This document shows positions 55,821 to 64,000 of a stretch of DNA of 64,000 nucleotides, piece after piece. This DNA comes from Heloderma charlesbogerti. Taxonomy: Eukaryota > Chordata > Lepidosauria > Squamata > Helodermatidae. The translations under genes and the position numbers were made by a program. The notes under the pieces are model-generated. The model was not told where the DNA came from. It worked only from the letters and a program-made list of their open reading frames with translations, and ran no database searches. The DNA lies in NCBI GenBank assembly GCA_026122225.1, contig JANEZZ010001551.1, positions 1,036,001-1,100,000 of the forward strand, given 5' to 3'. How positions within the stretch are numbered: position 1 is the stretch's first letter; every line of letters starts with the position of its first letter.

Positions 55821-58800
55821 GATGAAGTTGCATCCTAGATAGATGGCAAAGATTTCCAGCTATGGATACAAATGGGAAAAGGGGGAACTATTTTGCAGCA
55901 AAAAGCAAGAATTGCTTGTGAACACATTCCACATTACAGCTTGAGACATGCAAATGCCACATCTGCAGTTTTGTAGTTGCATGGCAAATGCTACATAAAA
56001 ATGCCATTTTTGATACAAGTGATCTTGGCATAGTTACACAGAATTCCGGTGGCATGCTAAGGTATGTTCATGGTTATGGTGTGGCCATGGCAAAAACCAA
56101 TGATCTGAGTGTGCTCTGTTATAGGCAAACCCACAGTACAATGTGCCTCCACCCAATCCACTTTAGGGTCACATCAGTGTATGGTGGCATGACACATTGG
56201 ACTGGGGGACAAGTACTGATGCACCCCATTTGCCATGTTTCACCAGGCAAATGGTGAGGAAGGGCGGGGAATGTTTCTCCTGTTGGAAAACTCTAAGCTG
56301 AAGTGATCAGGCTGTCAAAAAAATGATAATACTGGGCTGGCGAGAAAATAAGCAACTGTCTCTGTTTTTTCCAGATCTAGATTTACTTTTTGTCACAGGG
56401 ATCGGCACACCCATAGCAAATTTCCCATACTCCAGCCATTAAGCAAAAAAAAAACAACAGAACTCAACTCACCACATATATTAGAGCCATCATTCAGTGA
56501 GTTGGGCTCTCTTCACACAGAGAGTTATCCTGCTATTGAGATGGCTCTGTCACAGCAGTTTGTGGGCTCCTTAGATGATGCCGTTAACCTCCAGGGCATC
56601 TCCCACCACTTCCCCCAGCCTATCCCATGTTTTCTCCTGTGAAATTCTCCAATAGCAGAAGAAAACGCTGTGTCTGCCAGCTGTGGGCATTTGTTCTCAG
56701 TTGTTGGGGACACAGTCAGGATGACAAAGTCATTGAGGATGGGCTGCAGGGCGTGTCGCACTCAGGAGATCCTGAGCAGGTTGCACCAAAGGAAACCAAG
56801 CAGATTTGACAGGCATGAGGGCAAGAATCACCAGCCAATTATGCTCTCTCCCTTCCTTGCAGGGGGGGGGGGGGCGCACAGTTGGAGGGCGACTCCTGCC
56901 TCCGCTAAAATCTTGCTAAGAAAGGACTTTCCTTGATTCAAACCACATGTCTGCCATGTAAATGCTTGAGCACATTTCTCAATTGGAGGGAGAAGCGAGT
57001 AAAATGCCTCCCTGCAACAAAGGGAGACAGATCTGATCCCCCACCACACCAAGCTCAGAATCAACCTCCTCTGTTGATTCAGAGCACCCTATTAAGTTCA
57101 ATGGGGCTTACTCCCAAGTAAGTGCACTGAGAGTTGCAGACTTACAGAGCAACAACAGCACGGGGGGGGGGGCAGAGAAAGCCAGCCACTATCACTTTTC
57201 CTAGCCCACCTTACAGGGTCGTTGGGAAGCCAGAATAAAGGGGAAGAGCAACAACAGTGCAGGGGGGAGGGGAAGAAAGCCACTAGATGGGAAGCCTCCT
57301 GTGGAAGCACCGCAAGGATCCAAGGAAACATATCTGGAAGGACAGTTCCCTCCACCTTTAAAGTCACTAGAAGAGCTTCCGACTTCTCTCCTGCTGGGAG
57401 GAATGGAGGGACGGGCAAAGCCATCAATCATGTTACAGGAAGCAATGATCAGCCTTCTGTCCTGATTTTTCCGTGCAGCCATGAAAAGTTATAGGGCGGA
57501 GGGAAGCCTCTATACAGGGCCAGTCTAAATCCCTGAAAGGATCTGAAATCAAAAGGACCAGTCTGTATTGGAATAAAATGCCAGGTGTGAAGAGAGCCTG
57601 GGTTAGTCCTGATAATGGCTGCCACTGATGTGAACTGCAGTGGAGAAACTAAGTAACAACATGATAGCCCTGACTCATATACAGTAAGTGCTGCTTCTTG
57701 ATACTCAGTGCTCAAATTAGCTGCCTTGAGCTACATTTTCCTGATGGAAGTGGGGGGGGGGACACACAAATCAAATAAATACATTACGGTGGAATAGGGA
57801 GGAGGGCCCTTCATGGGCTCCAAAAGCCCTACCCCGCCTCCCCACCCCCACCCCATTTTAGCCAAAACATCCTTCCCCATAGCCTTCTAAAAATGATAGC
57901 TAAACGGCTCCCTCTAATTTGAGCACTGTTGAAATGGCTTGGATGTAGGAGAAACTCACCACGGGGATGCTGATTTCCCTGGCAAAAATCACGTCTAGAC
58001 TGGCTCGCACAAATTAGTGTATACTCTATTTTCTGCTTGGTCCTAGGCAACCACAACCAAGTTGCTCTACTGAATATGTGAAGCCATGATCAAGGATTCA
58101 CTGTCGGATATTTCTCATTATAAATCAGCTTGCTGAGTAACAAGGAGAAACAGGCAGAGACACAACTAAACTAAGCAATCTGCAATGGTGTATCCATCAT
58201 AACAGCTTGACACAAGCAACTGATCCAATGACGGTTACCATTTTTATGAGGGGTTCAGGGGAAAGCAAGCGTCATCATGCAAACCAGTCAGAGAAATTAG
58301 CTTTCTGTTCATCATCATGGGAGGCTGCCTTTGAAGAGAACCTGACATCGCAAGCAAAGCAGGCAGTGAATTTTCCCAACCTCCTCCTCCTCCTTTTTAA
58401 GAAAGAAAAACAGAGTCAGTTTTGATGAGCTCCGATTCGCAGCAAAGCCTTTTAATATTTCCTGAGGTCCTAATCAAAGAAGAATCTTAACTAGTCCCAC
58501 GGGGAAATGTAAGATGAAAGGAGCTGACATTGATGCCCACTCTACCTTGCCTCTACATTGCTACTTTTTTTTCTCCCTTCTGTGCACGTTACTAAAAATA
58601 TCTTTGTGGGTAAGAATTAGTGCTTGGTTATTAATGCAAAGGCACAAACAAATGCATAAATACACACACAGAGAGACACACACACCATCCATTGCCAAAT
58701 GCAGTACAATACCTTTAAATTTTAACATCTATTAAATTAAAATCAAGAAAATTGACACAGATCGGATGAAAAAAGATATAGCACCTCTAGCTGATGCCAA

Positions 58801-59924
58801 CTAAAAATAAGAATTATTAATGAAGCTCAGCGTTCTTCCGCTGTGCACATTAATTATTTATGATAATAATACTCTGCGCTGCCATATTAAAGAATTTTCT
58901 TCTCCCAGCTTCCCGGAAAGCTCCATCTTCTGAAACCTTCAACACGTTAAAGCCCACAAAAGAATGCATTCCTTTCAGTGTATTTATTATACTGGAAGAT
59001 GAATATAGACTTGGGTTATTAAACTGGAATGAAAAACACATCTTATTAAAAACTTACATGGTGATTTTTATTCTCACTAGTTTCATATAAACTTAATGAT
59101 GCAGACTGCATTTTTATGCTCATCTATTTTAAAATGGTGCCTGAAGCAAGGGGCAGCAGGGGTGGGGGGAAGCTTCCATTAATGCCAGTTTGGTATTTCA
59201 AATACAATTTGATGTAATTTACGTCAAATATATGTGAACAGAGAAGGATAATTCTGAGAGCCATTTCTGGCTTTAAATGTAGGTTAGTTCATAGCAACAA
59301 TTTGTTAACGTATATTCTCTGCAGAATGGAGAAAAGGAAAATCAGAATTGTTTTTCATAGGTTAGAGCAAAAAATTGAACATCTTCATTCAAATCTTTTT
59401 CCCATTGGAAGAAGACTATATTAGATTATTTTTAGGATTAAGTCAGGCATTATTCATATCTATAAACCTGGCATATTGTGAAACTCATTTAATTTATGGA
59501 CATAGTCAAATTTATAAGTGGTAGAGTGGGTGAATTTCTAATTAGTGAATCCTGTGGAGAATCTACAGCATATAGTTATGCAGACCTGGGACATTAATGT
59601 GTTGTTGATGATGATGAAAATAATAATAATAATAATAATAATAATACATGCTGCTGTACATTAAACATTATGGCTCTGATCCATAAAAAACTAGTCATGC
59701 TTAAGTTTCATTGAAATCAATAAGATTTAAGCTAGTCACAGCTAACATATTCCATTTATTTAATTGAAATTTAAAGACTTTGCATGCAATTTCAATGTCA
59801 GATACTTTATTGCTTCATAAGACTTTTCCAATTCATGTGGCTACTTCCCATGCCAGAATCATCCCTCCGCTGGCATGGCTAATGCCGGAAACTAAGCCCA
59901 TAAATTAGAACCCCCATGTGAGCA
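55821..59924. other. Largely unique AT-rich region; no gene; possible conserved noncoding sequence
   Basis: An AAGTAAG-type fragment lies at 57085-57140 and an (AAT)n microsatellite at 59619-59646. G-runs lie near 56864 and 57162. The stretch 58430-59580 has no repeat signature and is AT-rich with an even texture. None of the frames (at most 109 codons) carries a recognisable motif. Confidence 0.35.
59619..59646. repeat. (AAT)n microsatellite
   Basis: About nine consecutive AAT units. Confidence 0.95.
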
Positions 59925-60262
59925 GTACTTGCCATAGCTCAGTAGTACAGCACATGTTTTCCATGCAGAATGTCCCAGGTTCAATCCTTTTATCTCTAGG
60001 TAGGGCCTGGAGATCCTACCTAGAGATATTCTGCCAGTCAGTATAGATTAGGCTTCCCCAACCTCGTGCCCTCCAGACGTTTTGGACTTCAACTCCCATC
60101 AGCCCCAGCCAGCATAGCCAATGTTTGTGAATGCTGGGAGTTGTAGTCCAGAACATCTGGAGGGCCCCAAGTTGGAGGAAGCTGGTGTAGACAAGACAGA
60201 GCCACAGGGACTGACAGTCTGACTCAGTATAAAGGTGGCTTCCTATATTCCTACTACTGCAA
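59925..60262 (+). mobile_element. tRNA-derived SINE, family 1, split by a MITE
   Basis: Head with GCCATAGCTCAGTAGTACAGC and CCCAGGTTCAATCC (B box), body TCTGCCAGTCAGTATAGAT, then the insertion, then resumes GTGTAGACAAGACAGAGCC and ends CTGACTCAGTATAAAGG...GGCTTCC. Confidence 0.85.
60049..60184. mobile_element. hAT-type MITE (CAGCCTTCCCCAACC family) inside a SINE
   Basis: Begins TAGGCTTCCCCAACCTCG and ends AAGTTGGAGGAAGCTG. Flanked by GTATAGAT (60041-60048) and GTGTAGAC (60185-60192), an 8-bp duplication with two mismatches. The right copy matches the SINE consensus better. Confidence 0.85.
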
Positions 60263-60664
60263 TGGTCCAAACTACCAAGGAGGGACTTTCCAGTGGCACC
60301 CACATCACAGCTCAAAATGTATGAAATAAGCTAGAATCATAATAACTTAGCTACTCCTCTTCCTCCAGGATGGGCTTATGGACCTAAAGAGTTGGGGATC
60401 TTATATCACAAGACTTTCTAATCATGGATGAAGGATGGAGAAAAATAAACCAGAGGATAAGGGATAAGAATCCATAGGCTAACACCTCCCTCCTTTTTTT
60501 CTGTTCCTTCTTTTTTAAGGCATGTGATAGTGACCTACCTTGTTCTAAACCTTGTTCTAAACCAGCCTACATTTCTGTTTTGTTGCTGCATGACCTATTG
60601 CATTTGCACTTATATTCATCTCAACATGCAGTAAACAAATGCGAAACGGCTGGAAGATGGATGA
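60263..60664. other. No feature recognised
   Basis: No coding or transposon motif. Confidence 0.35.
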
Positions 60665-60790
60665 TTTCTTTTTAAAAACTTATATCCCACCTTTCCACGT
60701 TGGCGCCCGAAGACATCTGACAGTCATTAAAAAAAAACCACACATAACGGGTAATTACATTGAAATTCAAAAAATATAAATACAATGAAA
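60665..60790 (-). mobile_element. LINE 3' end fragment, L2-like
   Basis: AAAAACTTATATCCCACCTTTCC followed by GACAGTCATTAAAAAA and an A-rich stretch, reversed LINE/SINE tail features. Confidence 0.4.
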
Positions 60791-61061
60791 GTGCAGATAA
60801 AATCAGTCCAATAAAAAAAGAACAGCAAAACAGAACAGCAGCTAATGAAGGTCAACTAAAAGCCTCACAAGGCAGCGGAAAAACCAGAAACCTGAAGAGT
60901 CCTATCTCACTTCTTAGAGAAGGGGCAGAGTTCTGCCACAATCAGTATCTAGGGAAGAAGATTAGAGGGGCCAGTCTTAGACAAAATGGAGTAGAGGTAA
61001 ACATGGGAATAAAGGGTGGCATCTTAACACTTTGTCAAGCTGACAGGTTCTGAGGAGACAT

Positions 61062-61200
61062 CATAGAATCATAGGGTTGGAAGGGGCCTACAAGACCATT
61101 GAGTCCAACCCCCTGCTCAGTGCAGGAAGCCTCATTCCAGGCGGTCTCCCATCCAAGTACTAACCAGGGCTGACCCCGCTTAGCTTCCGAGATCAGGTAC
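61062..61200 (-). mobile_element. 5S rRNA / CR1 chimeric element
   Basis: On the minus strand the sequence opens with a 5S rRNA internal segment (GATCTCGGAAGCTAAGCGGG, GTTAGTACTTGGATGGGAG then ACCGCCTGG) very close to vertebrate 5S. It then passes without a gap into a CR1 3' end (GCTTCCTGCACTGAGCAGGG, GTTGGACTCAATGG, CTTGTAGGCCCCTTCC, ending CTATGATTCTATGATG). ACATC lies at both outer edges, a possible 5-bp duplication. Confidence 0.8.
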
Positions 61201-61297
61201 ATCCAGCCCTTGAAATATCAGACATTGGAACAACAAGACATTTTCCTTGCTACTGGGCTCAGGCAAGGAAAGGCTCCTTCATTCTCCTCCACGTTCT

Positions 61298-61682
61298 TAA
61301 AGCATTTCTACACTAGCGTAAAATCCTGCAACTTTACCGGGGCTTTCTGCCTCAATTTTAAATGCACGATCACAACGGCTCCCTTTACTGGCGCTTCCCC
61401 CCTCCCTTTCCCCCCTTATCTGCATTGTTCTATATGTTTAATTATGCAGTCACTAGATGGCACTGTGGTCTAACTCCTCTTATTTTCATGAGGGAATTCA
61501 AGCAGAACTCAAACGCGGTAATTTGATAGCTCATTATCTCCGATCTTTTAAAAAATGGAATAAAGGTCATTTAGTGTGGGAGACGCCCTGGAGGTTGACA
61601 ACGTCATGTACAGGACCCGCAAACTTCCGTGAGTAACCAATCTTAATAGCAGGATAAAAGCCTCGTGTAGAGAAGCCCTTGC
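61298..61682. mobile_element. Inverted-repeat element, family E (copy 3)
   Basis: Left TTAAAGCATTTCTACACTAG then GTAAAATCCTGC, right GCAGGATAAAAGCCTCGTG then TAGAGAAGCCCTT, imperfect terminal inverted repeats. Internal blocks match copies at 10998 and 54771. No clear target duplication. Confidence 0.65.
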
Positions 61683-61964
61683 TCCCAGGTCCTCACCTTG
61701 TCTCCCAACCCTCGCTCTTCACAAGCAGCATTCCATTTTCCTATCCCTTTCTACAACTTCAAACTCTCTGGCTTGCAGAGGGAGACAGGAGCTGCTACTG
61801 TTCATGGTCAGAAAACAGTACAAGTGGTAGGTTAAAAACCGTAAGTGGAGAACATTGGTGGAGCCCACTTACACTTTCCCAGGCATATTCTCTGTTACAT
61901 TCTCAGCCACACACATTTATGTGGCTATGATTACTACCTAATCTCACTACTTAGAGACACTGGG

Positions 61965-62235
61965 CCAGTTCACATAATCAAAATAAGCCACTGTGGCTTG
62001 TTTAGGCCACTGTAGCTTATTTACCTCATGGGGTATGCTGTTGTAGGATTATTGGAGGGTTGTTTTCCCCTCCAACAAGTCATGCCACGCAGATTCAGAT
62101 GACACGACAAGCCACACCCAGGTGATGATTATGGAAATTGCTCCCAGCATGTGCCACCATTAAATGAGCCATGTTGTTTTATTTAAATCATGGTACATGC
62201 CGGTGCCACAGTGGCTTCTTTTGATCATGCGAACA
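61965..62235. mobile_element. Inverted-repeat MITE-like element (GCCACTGTGGC family)
   Basis: Left GGGCCAGTTCACATAATCAA then AATAAGCCACTGTGGC pairs with right GCCACAGTGGCTTC then TTTTGATCATGCGAAC. Similar layout to 38394-39182. No 8-bp duplication visible. Confidence 0.6.
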
Positions 62236-63044
62236 AAGTCACTGCTTTGCAGTAGTAGCTATAGTGGTTTGCTATCAAACTGGGAGATCTCCTATACAAA
62301 CCGTGTAGTGTTTTCTTGGGCGTGGAAAGATGACCTGTGGCATCCTGAATTGCTGAGGATGCAAATTCAATTAAAATCTTCCACAGCATTCATCATTTCA
62401 GCCTGGAAAGAGCGAAGGAGAAACTGAATTCCTGCTGACACAGGGGCTGGTTCTTAGCTTACGAAAGAATAAATAGAGCATGTACATTTCATGACTGAAG
62501 TTGCTCTTTGATCAATAGGATAAGAATCTTCAAAAGCATACTGGTGACAGAATAAAATCTGTAGCTACACACAAAACTCAAAGCCCGATCCCTTTAAGAT
62601 CCTCTGCTTCTAAACACTGTGAACAGCAAGTGTAACCGACTGAATCCTCAGGTGGTATAAAGCAGGCACTAGCTACACTGTCTGGGACCCCTCCTTACAT
62701 GAACTGTACTACTACAGCCAAATGTTCCAGGTCTCTCCCATTGAACACATCTGCTACACTGCATAACAGATTGGTTGGAACAAATTATGACAGCAGAATA
62801 TGTGACCTGGAAATGTTGGCCACAAATGATACACACACACACACACACATACACAATTACTGTCAAGTTGATAGTTACCAGTGAAAATTACATGTTCGAT
62901 TTTTCTCAGTGTTTGTTTCTAGCTACCTAGCACCATACCTTTTTTTTTTAGTATGGTGCTAATCTCACTCATAGGCTGCACAGGCTTTATTATATAAACG
63001 TTCATGATCTTCATTCACAGTAGGACCCCTGTATAGCCATTTAT
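62236..63044. other. No gene; (CA)n microsatellite
   Basis: A (CA)n run at about 62830-62848 and a poly(T) at 62941-62949. No other feature. Confidence 0.4.
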
Positions 63045-63180
63045 TTATTATTTTGGTTTAAACATGCTTATTCCGCCTTACATTCTGTTTAGAATTTACA
63101 ATCTATTAAATCTCAACATAAAATACAAAAATAAAACAAAGAGTTAAAACCCTAAATTCTAAAAAACATACCCAAGTTAA
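63045..63180 (-). mobile_element. LINE 3' end fragment, L2-like
   Basis: TTTATTATTTTGGTTTAAACATGC then TTATTCCGCCTTACATTCTG and an AAAATACAAAAATAAAA-rich stretch, reversed L2-type 3' UTR. Confidence 0.4.
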
Positions 63181-63801
63181 AAGGTCTAACGAACAAAAAC
63201 TTTTTAGCATGATTATAAGATGTATCTAAACCATTTGCATGCAACTACAGTGTTAGCTATACTATACCTTCACTCTCCATTTCAGCGTTGTGAGTTTGCC
63301 ATCAGCCACTAATTAAAAATTGAGAATCCTGTATGTTATTTAAATTTAAAAAAAACTTTTGCCCCCAAACACAAGCTTTACATCAAAATGCTCCTTTGGA
63401 GGATTCCACATGAATCCTAAATATAAAAACTAAATTCTTCAAGCTGCCCTCTTTATCTTTTCAGACATTCAAATTCAGGCCTACACAGATCAAATTACAT
63501 TTTGTTTGTTTTTAAGGCAGGGAAAATATCAGCTTCAAGGAAACCATTTGTTTGATGGGGAAATCAGAAGGCAAACTGTTAACCACCCTCTCCTTTTTCA
63601 AATCCAGATTCCAATCTAGATTTGGGACCCCATGTGTTTTTCAAGAGAGATGTGGCCAGTTCCAAGCAGGGGATTTTAAAAAATGCTTAAGTCACAACTA
63701 GTGTAAATGTTTTGAAGATCAGTTTACCAAGTAAATTTCCTATTTTTTTTTAACAAAATGATGATACATCCTATAGATGATACAACATCTATATATCTTT
63801 G

Positions 63802-63802
<1 letters not shown>
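63181..63802. other. AT-rich DNA, no feature recognised
   Basis: No coding or transposon motif. Confidence 0.4.

Positions 63803-63838
<36 letters not shown>
63803..63838. repeat. (CA)n microsatellite
   Basis: About 17 uninterrupted CA units. Confidence 0.95.
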
Positions 63839-63839
<1 letters not shown>

Positions 63840-63840
<1 letters not shown>

Positions 63841-63960
63841 CTTTTACATGGAGCTCCCCGTGTTTCCCATCCAAGGCGCTGATTGGATTCACACCTCCTT
63901 AGCTTCAGCAATGCTGCAGCCTCAGATGCTCTCAGACCATTTACTGGACCCAACCTTATT
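63840..63960 (-). mobile_element. 5S rRNA-derived SINE (copy 3), diverged
   Basis: Minus strand contains GCTGAAGCTAAGGAGG and CAGCGCCTTGGATGGGAAAC, the 5S-like block seen at 12965 and 13768. The tail is replaced by the neighbouring (CA)n. Confidence 0.6.
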
Positions 63961-64000
63961 TTATATATTTAAAAAAATGATATGCCACCATTCCATCCAA

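Noticed and set aside
61141..61200. Functional 5S rRNA gene
   Set aside because: Only an internal part of 5S is present, it runs directly into a CR1 end, and there is no terminator T-run or 5' flank.
63803..63838. CRISPR-like or regulatory array in CA-rich DNA
   Set aside because: It is a simple dinucleotide microsatellite with no spacers. The same holds for 7506-7544, 52536-52558 and 59619-59646.

Overview
This is a stretch of vertebrate nuclear DNA, most likely from a lizard or other squamate reptile. I found no cellular protein-coding gene, no functional tRNA or rRNA gene, no CRISPR array and no prokaryotic feature. No open frame that is clear of a transposon exceeds about 175 codons, and most are chance frames. 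The squamate call rests on the combination of repeats: a BovB (RTE) LINE, several CR1 LINEs, several L2-type LINEs, two tRNA-derived SINE families, a 5S rRNA-derived SINE, and many short hAT-type inverted-repeat elements with 8-bp target duplications. The assignment is an inference from repeat content, and I cannot name the species.

Layout. 1-5.4 kb is AT-rich with little recognisable. 5.5-9.4 kb holds a degenerate CR1 LINE interrupted by a hAT-type element, followed by an L2 LINE whose 5' part is inverted (twin-priming structure). 10.3-13.9 kb carries SINEs and inverted-repeat elements. 14.2-18.3 kb is a dense transposon stack: a CR1 3' end split by a 952-bp foldback element, then a minus-strand L2-type LINE (endonuclease region) split by an 853-bp copy of the same foldback element in the opposite orientation. 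19.6-24.7 kb has minus-strand L2 3' ends, a minus-strand CR1 end, two SINE families and a small hAT element. 24.7-26.4 kb looks unique. 27.1-30.3 kb has an LTR-like segment and three copies of one inverted-repeat element. 32.1-32.8 kb is a tandem array with a unit of about 158 bp. 35.76-36.99 kb is a complete hAT insertion with perfect termini, a perfect target duplication and a relic transposase C-terminus. 38.4-41.2 kb has large and small inverted-repeat elements and an internally deleted BovB. 43.8-50.7 kb has scattered small elements. 50.9-51.8 kb is a CR1 3' half. 53.4-54.0 kb is a plus-strand L2 end. 55.8-59.9 kb is mostly unique and AT-rich. 60-64 kb has a SINE with a nested element, a 5S/CR1 chimera and a 5S-SINE.

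Functional reading. The window is either intergenic DNA or a large intron. The autonomous families (CR1, L2, BovB, hAT) are represented only by broken copies. The SINEs carry L2-like 3' tails and the short hAT-type elements carry hAT-like target duplications, so each group looks dependent on enzymes supplied by autonomous relatives elsewhere in the genome. The most unusual item is the foldback hAT-type family beginning TAGGG(G/A)TG. It has repeated internal hairpins built from one 13-bp arm, and a consensus 5' splice site pointing outward near almost every end.
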